Shown here in pieces: positions 42,131-53,579 of a stretch of 64,000 bases of DNA (within the stretch, counting starts at the first letter, position 1; every line of letters begins with the position of its first letter). The DNA comes from Tricholoma matsutake. Taxonomy: Eukaryota; Basidiomycota; Agaricomycetes; Agaricales; Tricholomataceae. The stretch covers positions 2,046,001-2,110,000 of the forward strand of contig AP026547.1 of assembly GCA_026075535.2 (NCBI GenBank), written 5' to 3'. The translations under genes and the position numbers were made by a program. The notes below the pieces were generated by a model. It saw only the letters and a program-made list of their open reading frames with translations. It was not told the origin of the DNA and ran no database searches.

Positions 42131-45100
42131 TTGGAGCCTTAAGGGAGGATTCCCCAAATGCAACACTGTCACTCTTGTTCCTGACCAACACACTCACACT
42201 CAACCCTGTCACACTCACTTCTGAGCTGGCCACACTCACTCAGGCACCAACCACACTCACCCCAAAGCTGCCACACTCCTGCTATATGTCCACATACATG
42301 CCACACCAAACACTCTGCAAAGGACTTAGAAGTTTTAGAAGTTCTGTGTATACACCTGCATTTGAATGGACCCGGAATGAACTTTATATGCTTTACTTGG
42401 GTATTACTAGGTATTACTAGGGTCTGTGAAACACTATGGTTACATTAGGTAATGTTTCAAGCTTGAAGCACCGTCAGCATGATTTGTTAGTACCACTAAA
42501 AGGTTATTTAGTCACTCACTATGTAACCCAGGCCCATAAGTGTCGAGAAATTGATTGAAAACTTCTTCACTATACTGCATGTTGATGTGGTCTAAAAAAC
42601 CCAACTCACTGGCCGGTGGCATCAGGTGTGTTTCATATGTATTCATTTCACCTAAAGTCATCAAAGCTAGGGTGCTTCAAGATTCAAAGCCCAATGCTAT
42701 GGAGCTTACTTGAATGCGTAGGGATCCCAACTTGTATCTATAGAAGTTGGTCCTGGATTGTCACTTGAAGCGATCATGGATTCTGAGTCTGTCATCAATA
42801 TCAGTATTGCTATGTATTCCACATAATGGTCATAAGGGTTGCGACACACCTGTGTTCATAGACAATGCCACATCTGAACTGCCTGGTATGCTGGATGGTT
42901 TCTCAATAGGCAGAGAACTTGATGATGGCACACTTCCTGGAGAAAGCATGCTGACAGGAGTCTCAACTGCAGAAAAGATGGTTGTGACAGCTAGTGATCA
43001 TCACAGTCTTGCATCCCTCAACTCGTCCAAAAAATGATAATGTATGTACCCTTTTGATAGGGAATTGCAGCCTTGCGTGCTGCAGTACTCCTCTTCAATG
43101 ACTTGACATGACCACTTGAGTTTGATTTGGCCTTGTACTTTGTCTTTGTAGTAAGCTGTGATTTGGTAGCCTTCAGAGCCTTGAGTTTGTCTTGGTTCTC
43201 CTTTCATGCTTGGGTGAGAGCTTCTATCTTCTTGCTGACCTCAGAGATTGAGTCATCCCAATGCTTGTTTTCACGGTGTTTCTCGTGGGCATGATTGATG
43301 CAAGCAACTGATCATGACATGCAGTTGTGTTGCGATTGTTCATTAACACTCCAGTCTTGCAGGATGCTTGAATTTCGGCAGCAGTCTGATCGTCCAGTTT
43401 TTGAGCACTAGGAAGACAAATATCAGTAGAAGAAAGAATCACAGATGAGTAAAACAAATGTACTAATGTCACAATTGCTTCCATGAGAGAATGCTTGATG
43501 CCAGCATGCTGATTAGTCCAGTGATGTTGAGATTTGCCAAGGTTAGTTGTCGACTGAGTGATAGCCCAATCCTCGGGAGCCATTTCAAAAGACATTGGAT
43601 AAGTGACAGCAGAATCCACTTGTTGTTGACCTTGTGTGCCCACCAATCTACTCATGCATAAGACACAAAAATGATCACCGCTCACATAACATACCCTGAA
43701 CCTCCTTAATTCCAAGACACTCAATCCACTCCGTAAACTTCTGGACCTCAGCCTCCATCTTCATGTATGGAAAATTGCATATTGTTTGTCATTGACATAT
43801 GGCCATAATGCATGAACCCCTCTAGGTTGATGTTTTAAGTGAGGCTCATTGAATATTGGATGTGGTACATACCATTTCCCATGTGCATAGAAGCCTTGGA
43901 AAAATGACTGAACAAAAATCTCGTATTCTTTGGCAACCCACTATGATCAGGCTCATTCATTGGAAGAAAAGAGTCACCAAGACTGAGAACCTGTGCAGCT
44001 TCAAAATCAACATGGAAACATAGTGTCCCACCCTTAGAAATCTGCTTCAGCAAGATGTGCTTCCCAGTGAGATGTTCTGTGAGACCTTGAAAAGCATCGA
44101 ATATGGCTTTATACTGTGACTGATCAGCACGATTTGAGTACACCCGAGCAATGGTAACTGCTGCAAGGCAAGGTTAGTACTACAATAGTGAACAAACACG
44201 GTGGAAAACCTACCACACTGAACTGCAGGTACCCATATTGCAAACTCAACCTCCTTGTGATCACCAGCTGCTCATTTGAATGTTGTATCGACATGAAGTC
44301 CAGTCGCAGTATGAACAAGATTGAGTAAGTAGGAATTGGCTGTGAATATCAAAGATCTGCCGCTTGGGGTAGTGGTGATCTGATGTGTGTAGCGATCCTC
44401 AACTGGCTTGTCAAGATCCTTCGTGAAGAGATCCCAGACACCTGAAAATATGTTAGTATGAAGAATCCTTTCAGCTGACATGACATACCAGGAATACCTT
44501 GGCCATGTGGGTATGCATCCTTTTTTCGCTCACATATCAGATCCTGCTTGAGGTGATTTCCCTGCAGAGGAGCACAGTACAGCATAGGAGTTTTGCCTCT
44601 GCATGCTTGGTGCTGAGACAGAAAGTAAATATAGAACAAAACTTGGCCGAACTGTTCATACCATTCTCTATAGACTTGACAGTAGCCCCAACCACACCAA
44701 CTGCATCAATGCACTGCTTGAACAGAGACTTGATATCATGTGATGCCTTGGTTGCAGGGAGGATCAGATGATTGTGAGGTTGTTCATGATTCAGCACTAT
44801 GCACGCCATTTGAATGGCAGGGTCAGTGGGAATATAAATAGTGCACCACAACAGTGGTGTATCATCTTGCTTGGCTTGCCATTTCCATTATGAGGATATC
44901 CTAATGCTTAGTTAATGGTGGCACTTATTTATCAGAGCAATTCACTTACGACACTTGGTGAACTTCACACCAATATGCGCTGAAACAATTGAGCTGCATG
45001 CTACAGGCCCAGAGCCTGGAAGTGTCTTCCCGGAAAATAATTCTGCAAGAAGCCCTTCATCAACACTATCCAGGATAGTACTAGTTCAATGTCCGGTCTT

Positions 45101-46900
45101 GAAGTCCCTCTGCCATCCAGAACACACCAACTGAAGATGTGGTCAAAACACAGCTGCTGCATGTGATGAAATAACTTACTCGAAATTTTTTCGCATGCAA
45201 AATCCCTCCTATGATGATGTTGTTGTTTGAGCATTAGATAACGAAAGAAATGATCAATTGCTCACTTTGTTCTGGCGTGCTTTCATTGTTGGAATGCCAG
45301 TGCATGGCTCGCCGCTGTCATCAATCGCAGCACACATTTTTGTGTGAATTACAGACCAAAAACTAGGAAAACATCAGAAGAGAATCATCATATAGAACAC
45401 AAGACATACATGAGAGTCAACTTTTCAGCAGAATCAGCCTCCAGAGTGCATGTTTCAATCTGCACCCACCACCTCTTCCAGTGATTCTGGATCCAACTCA
45501 TAATGTTCAACATTCAGGAGCTTTGGGTTGACATGACTACAGGCATGGAATCCCACACATTCAAGACGGCTGCGGCGGCATGGAATAGGCTGACCAGTGA
45601 AGATGTCGAAGGTGGGCTTGGAGTCGCCAGCACCTGTCGTACCTGTCCAAGAATCCTGGTCCTGTGAAAATAACAATGATACATATAAACAGCCTTGGAG
45701 CGGCATAACACCACGACGGCGTTTGGACATACTTTATTTTTGATTAATGCGTCCACAGACAGCATTTCTCCCTTCTCATTGTAAACATCAAATTTTGGGC
45801 CACGAAGATCAAGAATGTAAGCAGTCCGTTGACGTGGCACAGGCCAGTAGGTAGGAATATCTGAGAGATATTCAACGCACTCGACCAGAAGCTGCCGATT
45901 GAGGCGACGAGGGTGATCAGAAACATGAGATTCAATTTCGGGATCAAGCCATTGGGTAGCTGAGACCTCGAGATCCAGCTCTAGGTCAGAAGTGTCGATA
46001 ACCGAAGAGGTCTCAGAGGAGAGAGCATCTTCGTCAAAAGACTCTGATTCGTCGTCACTGTATACAGATCCAGGGGTGGCAACCAGAGTGTCACTGCTCA
46101 CATCCATAGCCTCATCCTCAGAATCTGACAGGATCTCGATAATTTCTGTACCATTCTCGACAACAGTACGTGTCCGAACTTGGGAAGCTGAAGCTGACTC
46201 GGACAAGTCTATGCAAACGTTCGGTTCCTTTTTGATTGTCAGTAATTGTGTGGCATTGGCGTCAGGTTCCATTTTGACACGTGTCGGCAGGCTGTCAGAC
46301 GCGTTCCTAAAGGGGTAGATCAATGATGACGCGTCAATCACGCGTTCTTGAGACGCACCGTGCCAGAAACTCTTTCAACCCGGGTATATCAACCCAATTC
46401 GTATCGATGAACTTGAGTGGGTTGCGCTGTATGTAAAGCGTGGTGTAGGTCTATAAAGAACTGTTAATGATGATCCACAGTGAATGAAATAACAACATGC
46501 CTCATCACGAAAGGCTTCGAGAAGCTCTTGGGGTACACTGTGGAGAAAATGTGTATCGTCAGTGCTACGTGCCATGTCGACGTGAGTGGTGGTCGGGAGG
46601 CGGGTTTTCCAATACTTTTGTTCATCCTATTCTACCTGGAACATTACATAAGCTTTACTTCCATTGTCATGATTGATCCGTAGGAAATATTAATGGAAAA
46701 TAGTACATATATAGATTATCGAGTGTGTTGGCACTGTAAGTGAGTGTGGCCGACATTTTAGTGAGTGTGGTGGCACCTGAGTGAGTGTGGCTGGCCCAGA
46801 TGTGAGTGTGGCCGAGTTGAGTGTGAGTGTGATGGTCAGGCACGAGAGTGACTTGAGAGTGACAGTGTCGCATTTCACCTATCCTCAGCCTTAAGGCCAA
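42131..46900. mobile_element. Long-TIR DNA transposon, MULE-like
   Basis: The inverted ends are about 160 bp: 42131-42290 and, in complement, 46735-46900. Both contain CCTTAAGG, AATGC(A/G)ACACTGTCACTCT, CCTGACC and repeated CCACACTCAC words in the same order (CACACTCACACTCAAC, GGCCACACTCACTCAGG). The element encloses one minus-strand transposase-like gene. Long TIRs plus a D...D...(E) protein suggest a Mutator-like element. The outermost bases and the expected 9-bp duplication could not be fixed; the outer sequence may extend to an AAACAG shared by both sides. Confidence 0.7.
42840..46575 (-). pseudogene. MULE-like transposase of an agaricomycete repeat family
   Basis: Starts at ATG 46575 (MARSTDDTHFLHSVPQELLE). 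Exons: 46575-46501; 46450-46359 (NPLKFIDTNWVDIPGLKEFL); 46306-45733 (acidic region, then YWPVPRQRTAYILDLRGPKF and SVDALIKNK); 45661 on (DSWTGTTGAGDSKPTFDIF and a C/H cluster CRRSRLECVGFHACSH). A two-base loss near 45470 shifts the frame. Later segments include a second Cys pair (CAAIDDSGEPC), TIYIPTDPAIQMACIVLNHE, GLHVDTTFK (first Asp), LCFHVDFEAAQVLSLG (second Asp) and TTNLGKSQHHWTN, where relatives as I remember them have Glu at the Lys position. A coiled-coil basic tail ends it. The cysteine-rich N-terminus and DDE order fit Mutator-type proteins; the superfamily is my inference. The first intron appears to be GC-AG. Confidence 0.6.
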
Positions 46901-47294
46901 TCTGTCTGTTTATACCAACACAGACCATATTAGAGAGCTATTCTGAGTGCTTTACAGCTAAATGAACCTATTCTGCATCGTTTAGGTGTTGGTCAAAATA
47001 TTTTTTTCAGCCTCCGGCGGGACGGTTCGGGGTTCCCATTCCGCCACCCCTTTGACTATACCACCGCATTCCGTGTCTAGCGAGGCGTCTCTACTACTTT
47101 AAGGCTTAGATCTCTTAGAACCCCTAGCGGGCAACGGGGCTGTAACTTTGCTATAGTTCCAATCTCTTCGTGGACTAAAAACAGGATTACTAAGTAGATA
47201 GTCTGGAATAATGATATACTCTATCTCTATCTATCGTCCTGGCAGAATAATGTACAGGTGCAAAGATTTACTTAAATGTCAAGTTTACCGAACA
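46901..47294. other. Spacer between transposon and IDO gene
   Basis: No gene seen. 47010-47170 is GC-richer (GGCGGGACGGTTCGGGG) without a recognisable motif. It marks the sharp return to normal CpG content. Confidence 0.4.
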
Positions 47295-48796
47295 TTACGT
47301 CGGGCGCAAAATAGCATTAGCCGTGCGCTCTCTAACGTCCTTCAAAAACCTAACCAACTCTGTCCCACCCGTTCCCTTCAAACGCCTGACGTGCTCCCCA
47401 TCCTCCAATCCTCCAATCTCATAATCCTTCCCAACATCAGCTCCGACTTCAGCACCAGACAAAGGTGCAGATCTCCTGGACGGTCCAACAATATACAAAG
47501 CAACCACCTTCATATGCGCGTCTCTGAACTCCTTCAAGGCTTTCAAAGCCCCGTTGTACGCTTCCAACAGCGTCGAGTCTCCTGCATGTATGACCAGCTC
47601 ACGCAAGGGCCGAGGAGCAGAAGAGAGGTGATTGAGGAATCTGCGGTGGTGTCGAGGCATATATAGTTGCATGCGATCAAGAAACGCAGCCTCTCCGTTC
47701 AAATTCGAGGACGATCCAGTGACGGAGCTCGAATGCGAATACCTATCGACGCCAAGGAAAATATCCAGTGCGTGGATAAGAGAGCTCTGTGCTGCGCTTG
47801 GTCCCGACAACTCTGTTGGTTCGTGTAGGCTTGGATCTAGTTCGATGCCCTCGAATACCCACTTCCGGTGAGCCCGGTCCGAGTCTTCACCACGGAACCA
47901 TGGCCGTACTTCGTTGTAGAACCGGGCTGGGTCACACCCATCACGTACAGAGAGAAGGATGGTACGTAGTTCTTCGATGATGGCGGATATTCGGATAAGG
48001 TATGAAGTGATGCGTCGAAGAGCAATGTTATCGCCAACGAAAGCTTCGTCCATTATCATTTGCATCAACTCGAGAGCATCTACGCCTTTGAGTTCTATAC
48101 GTGCAGATGTAAGGTAGAATTCGGCTTCGTCGGTGGTGGAGGTGAAGAGTGTTTGGCAGCAGAGGTTATCGAGCGTGGGTGCATTGTCTGGGGAAGGAGT
48201 TTTGAGGGCGCAATTATACAGAACGTCGTCGGAGTAGGTGAGTATGGGAGGGAGCTGTAGTTGAGCGCTAACTTGGAGGAGAGGAAGGGTGATGGGTGGC
48301 GGTATAACCACTGGTGCATCTGGAGGTAGCGAATGAATGTAAAAGTGCATGATCCAGGTCAGAACATGGTGCGCTCGACGCAACATGAGTTCTGATCGTT
48401 TGAGATCCGTAATTGGAAGGACATTCAACTAGTTTCACCAAGTTACGAATAGTGCAATGATAGAATAGAGGAAGGACGTACGTTCCGCACATGACTTCTC
48501 CATAATTCTGATTTAGCTTGATCAGATTCAGAAAGTCCCGGGGTGTCTCCGAGCTTTAGATGCTGGGCTATCGCATCGTCTAGTACATACTCCCATGAGT
48601 CCCAGGCTGAGGGAAGGCGAGATAGCGGTGCCTGGGGTGGCATAAAGCCGGTACGGGGATCGACATCGAAATCGTGTGCAGCGAGAGTAGTTGTATCTAC
48701 GATACCAGGCGCGGGGCCGACTGTGATATCAGGACGAGGCAACGACAGGAAATGATTCGATCCAAGAGCAGAAGAATCCATGGCCGAGTCATGCAA
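47295..48796 (-). CDS. Indoleamine 2,3-dioxygenase family protein, copy A
   Basis: Two exons, 48796-48482 and 48428-47295, with a 53-nt intron (GTACGT...ACTAG), give 482 residues. A shorter start at 48781 is possible. Family hallmarks are in order: PLSRLPSAWDSWEYVLDDAI, LRRAHHVLTWIMHFYIHSLP, ILTYSDDVLYN, CDPARFYNEVRPWFRG, WVFEGIEL, ELSGPSAAQSSLIHALDIFL, YMPRHHRRFL, PRPLRE, AYNGALKALKEFRDAHM (His410, the presumed proximal haem ligand) and LKGTGGTELVRFLKD. The enzyme is a cytosolic haem dioxygenase that opens the indole ring of tryptophan to N-formylkynurenine, feeding NAD synthesis. It is head-to-head with copy B. All core motifs are intact; catalytic activity cannot be judged from sequence alone because fungal paralogues differ in efficiency. 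Confidence 0.93.
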
Positions 48797-50116
48797 GTTA
48801 TCGGAATGTTATACATACATATAATTCCTCGCTTAGTCAGATCGTCCCGTGTTGGTAATCGAGTGAGCTACTCGTGAACGAGGTCATATATTTATTACTG
48901 GAAACAAGAAAAGGTTCAGAATTCAATAGGAATTATTCGGTCGAGAATCTGGACATGAAGTTTGAACACGAGTACCTTTACTGTATCTCGTGTTACTGGG
49001 CGTAATGCATTGCCATTACGCCCGCCAACACGTTCGCCAACAAATTGTGAGGGCTTTGAGAGGTTTGAGTGCGTCTCGAGCAAAAACTAAAGGAACATCA
49101 GTTTTGAGCGGGTATGTCACCCCGAGAAGCTAACGCCACGGAGGTTTTCAGATAGCACGTGAGCCTTCAGAGCTTCAATATTCTAGCCGATGTCATTTGC
49201 CCCCTAGGCCTGTGGGGAACCGAATATGAGTATTTCAGCCTGGGCCTGGGCCACTTGTTCGTTCAATGCACGAATATGCGTCGGCCCTGATTTTGATACG
49301 AGCTTTCTTCCAGGGGTCAAACACTGACGAAAGAGCTGTGAAGAATTTGAACCTCGATCGCTTGTAGATCCCCAGCCAAGTACCTCTGGTTCGAGCTCGA
49401 ATTGTGACAGAATCTCAAGAACGAATGGACGCTACTAGGCTACATTTACCGACTAGTTTCCTCGTGAACTATCAAATTCGAATTCAAAACTTGAACATCA
49501 ACCTGGCGAGTTCAAGGAATCATGCCTGCTGCTTCCACTTAGATAAGTTTTTCAACAAAACATCCAATCGGGTCTAAGTAATGCGGATTGAAGTCATCAA
49601 AATACACGCTCAACTGACGTTGAAAATTGAGGCTTGAAGCTTGAAGCCCCAACTCGCACACTAATCTGATCTCCGGTCGCCAATGCTAATAATGGCTGAG
49701 CGCCGAGTCTTCATTATTCATGTCATACAAATTTTCGCTGGACACGTTCAAATACTGGACACCAGCCTGCGAGGGATGGCTCCAAGCGTAATCCAGCATG
49801 ATGCCCTGATAAAAGCGGAGATTTACTTGTCCGGGTCGGAACCTGGGCTTCTTCCGTCCTCGACGCTCTCGCTGTTCAACCATCTCCATAACGATCCGCC
49901 TAGCGCTAATAAAGCTCAGTCCCGTAATTATACGGAAATGTGCGGTCCAGTTTTTCCCATTTGTAATGCTTAAGTGGACGGATAAGACCCGACGCGCAAG
50001 TATCTTAAAACACAAGCCGCTGTGCAATCGGCTTTGGCTTTATCTGAGACATCCTCTTCCTATTACTTATCATTCTTAGAGCTCTCTGCATTGTCCATAC
50101 CCTAGTCATCGATACC
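48797..50116. promoter_or_regulatory. Shared 1.3-kb promoter region of the two IDO genes
   Basis: Separates the divergent starts at 48796 and 50117. Frames inside (49683-50027 on both strands) have no recognisable domain. Palindromic-looking CATTGCCATTACGCCCGCC-type repeats occur near 49000-49030. No defined regulatory site can be named. Confidence 0.4.
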
Positions 50117-51536
50117 ATGATATTCAAATCTTCATACCTCGGCGCTCCCGTTTTCGACGTAGACTCACAAACTGGATTCATGGCGCCTTCGGAACCAGTA
50201 TCACGTCTCCCTATTCAATGGGAACCATGGGAGGCCACTCTCGACGCTGCAATCCTTGTGCAGCTTCAGCTGGGTGACAAACCCGGCTTGACGGAGCAGG
50301 AGGCGACGCAGTCGGAAAAATGGCGCGCGGGCGTGAGGCAGGTCTGTCTGGTTTCCCTAAACTTCTTTCCACAAATCATTGACGCGAGTCGACGTGTAGA
50401 TGCCCGTTATCGACACGACCACCCTCGTATCTGCTGTCCTTCTCAGGCGTGCGCATCTCGTTCTCGCTTACATCATGCATTTTTACATCCAATCACTTCC
50501 TCCCACTGCGGCCATTCTCATTCCACGTTCCATCAGTCTTCCCATTCTTCGCATCTCTTCGCTCCTTGATCTCCCCCCACTCCTTACCTTTTCCGACACT
50601 GTGCTGTACAATTGGGTCCTTGGACACACTACCCGCACTCGCATCCCCTCCACTTCGTCCCCGGTTTCGGCAGTATCACCCGACCCGCATCTCACAGCAC
50701 CTTCCATCCGTACCAAAACTATGTTCTCAGGTCTTCTCGATGAAGAGGAGTTTTACCTCTGCTCTGCACGCATCGAGCTTCGGGGGGTAGAGGCGCTCGA
50801 GATAATGCGCGCTACGATGGACGAGATTTTCATAGGCGACGCTACCGCTGTGCGGCGCATCACAGGGTACCTCCGCACCCTATCCCTCGTCATCAGCGAG
50901 CTCAAGATCTTGCTAATGGACGTCCGTGGTGGTTGTAATCCAGATCGGTACTATAACCTCGTGAGGCCTTGGTTCCGAGGAGAAGACTCGGATGTGCAAA
51001 AGAGAAAATGGATATTTGAGGGGTTGGACGAGGCGAGATTGGAAGGGATCCCAGAGCCGATGGAACTATCCGGTCCAAGTGCTGGGCAGAGCTCCTTGGT
51101 GCATGTGCTGGATATTTTTCTAGGTGTGGATCACGTAAGACAAGGCGAGGTGTCTTTTATGAAGCGCATGCAGAAGTATATGCCACGGAACCATAGACGT
51201 TTTCTGGACCATCTCAGTGCGAATCCGAGGCCGCTGAGAGGGTTTGTAATGGCGGTGGGAGATCGAGGACTCGAGGAAGTGTATAATGCTGCTGTAGTTG
51301 CCCTGAAGGAGTTCAGGGATGGGCATATGATTATAGCAACCCTGTATATATTGGGACCAGCAAGGAGGATGGCACAGATGACTGGGGAGGAAAAACAACG
51401 GGGCAGTGTGTTTCGCGCGGGACCGGACGACGCTAAGGAACCATTGAAGGGGACTGGCGGGACGGATTTGGTTAGATTTTTGAAGGATACGAGGAATCGG
51501 ACAACTGAGACTATCATACCATCCAAGTTAGAGTGA
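50117..51536 (+). CDS. Indoleamine 2,3-dioxygenase family protein, copy B
   Basis: Exons 50117-50341 and 50400-51536 with a 58-nt intron (GTCTGT...TGTAG) give 453 residues. The protein starts MIFKSSYLGAPVFDVDSQTG and has SRLPIQWEPWEATLDAAI, LLRRAHLVLAYIMHFYIQSL, LLTFSDTVLYN, DEEEFYLCSARIELRGVEAL, CNPDRYYNLVRPWFRGEDSD, SGPSAGQSSLVHVLDIFLGV, YMPRNHRRFLDHL, LKEFRDGHM (His384, presumed haem ligand) and LKGTGGTDLVRFLKDTRNRT. The single intron falls at the same place as in copy A, so the pair arose by duplication. Divergence is large, so the duplication is old. The role is the same family reaction, tryptophan to N-formylkynurenine. All core motifs are present. Confidence 0.93.
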
Positions 51537-53029
51537 TAAACAACTATCATTGTAGTTCTGCACGATTATATTTGGGCTGAACCCCGTACTTTGATTTGCA
51601 TCATCTCTTTGTTGCACTAGTCAGAATGGCATCTCTAAGCTGATCTGATCGTTCATGTAGGATATACGTTTGGCGATGCGCGCAAATCAGTTCGGTTACC
51701 AGCATTCATTCCCTCTGTAAGTAAATACCTTGTGTACTTCCTCGAGCCACCTTCCATCGGATAAAGAACAGTAGTAATCGTACACAGATGTAGGACCGCG
51801 AGGCGAAACTCCTTGAAAGGCTTGACACCAGTCGACCAAGCCGAATATGGCCGAGGGAAATGCGTCTGAGTTGCCAGCTCACGAGCTAGCTCCACCGTTT
51901 CTGAAGTCGTCGAGGGAGAACAGGGTTGCGGGAAAAATAGGTATATTTTTACCGTGCCTTTTTTTAGAGTACTAAACTTTAGTAACATTCAGCTAAGTAT
52001 TCGGCTATTCGGCCCGGAACTTCGGAATCACTATTTTCTTCGAATTCGTGATCAAAGCAATTGTCTGATGAGAGAAGGATCAGAAGGACCCCGGATGAGT
52101 CCAAAAATTAAGCTCTACATAAGTCATTATGTTGGCCCATTGGCTAAGTTGATTCAAAGTGAATTTCGAGTTCTCTGATTTTTGTCTGATTTCAGTAATG
52201 TTTTGGTCATACGTTCTAGTTAACAGATTAGAGTGCTTGGTATTGAGGTATATTAAGCAAAGCCCCTTGCGCAAATGCAAAGGGGCGGGCAAACATTTTC
52301 CAAGTCTAACTAAGTAATAAAAATTTGGCTCATCCCAGGGAGTCGCTGTCCCATGCACTTGAAGCGATGCTGTGTAGTCCTGTGCAAGTCCTGTGTCAAC
52401 ATGAAAATAGTGGTTCAACATGAAAATAGTGATTCAAAAGCCTGGACCAAATAACTCAATAACCTAATAGTACTAAAGTTGTCGTACCTCCTTTTTTTAC
52501 CAGTAATTTACCAGTACTTAATTTACTAGTAATTTACCAAGTTATGTGCTTAGTAACCTGTCACATGATAACTCTGACATTGACAGAGCAGTCCTGGATA
52601 ATGGTCAGGGAACAAAATCTAGGATGTAATTGTGTTACAGTGCATAAGCCATCCAAATGGTTGGCATGTGCACATAGCGCCAGAATTTTTTTGATGTACA
52701 TGGGTTCCAAGGATAAGGAGGGTTTTTGAAGGCCTCTGAGCTTTTCAAGAGGCATACACCTTCACTTACTGAGCTCCACTCATTGAATCTCACTCCGATC
52801 ATTGTGCCATTTACGGCTCGGTGCTAGAGTTCTAGCCGAGGCCTTGGCATAAACAGTTTGGCATGATAGGAGACTTCCCCTGTACTGCTCTGCTCCTGAC
52901 TTCCATGTCCCCTCTGCAGTACAGGTGAGCACCTCATGCATTCTATCAGTTCTGATCTTCTCAAGCTAGTTGTTATTATTGGCTTTGTGAGCTCCACTCT
53001 GTCTTTAATCCACAACATCTATCTTACAT
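51537..53029. other. Spacer, with an unrecognised open stretch on minus
   Basis: A 111-codon frame on minus (51653-51988) with ELATQTHFPRPYSAWSTGVK and PMEGGSRKYTRYLLTEG looks protein-like but matches no family I know. It may be a gene fragment. From about 52000 to 53029 the DNA is AT-rich with ATTTACCAGTA/TTACTAGTAA repeats (52495-52540). No further gene was seen. Confidence 0.35.
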
Positions 53030-53440
53030 TGTAAGATTCGTTCTGTTCTTGCCCTTCTCAATATTCTTATCTTTATCTCCTTTTAGGATTTGACTGTGAT
53101 TTTCTAGCTTTGCTATTGTTTGCAGTTGAATCTTTATGGTGAGCCTTTCTTTTTCTAGTTACCTTTTTGTTTTCCTCTGGAAACCTACCCCATAGTTGGG
53201 GATAGGTAACACTGAAAAGGCTGGTAAAAGAAAAGATTAATATAACACTCACATCAAATCACCAAAGTGACAGGACAATGACATGATATTAAGAGTAGAC
53301 AATGATATATGAGTAAAGGACAATCGGAATGTATGGGGGAAAGGAAGAATGGGGAAGAATGGTGCGACATGTAGTTAATATGGTTAGTTCTTGAACTGTG
53401 TACAAATAAGAGTCAATGTGTGTATGTAAGCAGGCTTACA
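53030..53440 (-). repeat. LTR of the second chromovirus (3' LTR on minus)
   Basis: On minus it begins TGTAAGCCTG (53440) and ends GAATCTTACA (53030), inverted TGTAAG/CTTACA ends, 411 bp. A purine tract AAGGGTGGGAGGG lies directly upstream (53443-53455 in complement), as required for a 3' LTR. The matching 5' LTR was not found near 58 kb. Confidence 0.75.
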
Positions 53441-53579
53441 CCCTCCCACCCTTAGAAAAGTGTCTGGGTGAGAAAATAAAATGAAAAGGAGAAAGCTCTG
53501 AAATTAGAAATCCAACCCATCATCAACCAAATGACGGATGCGCTAAAAAACCCAGTGGGAAAAAGCTACCGTGTTCCCT

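Noticed and set aside
49683..50027. Genes between the two IDO starts
   Set aside because: Overlapping frames on both strands without recognisable domains; more likely promoter sequence.
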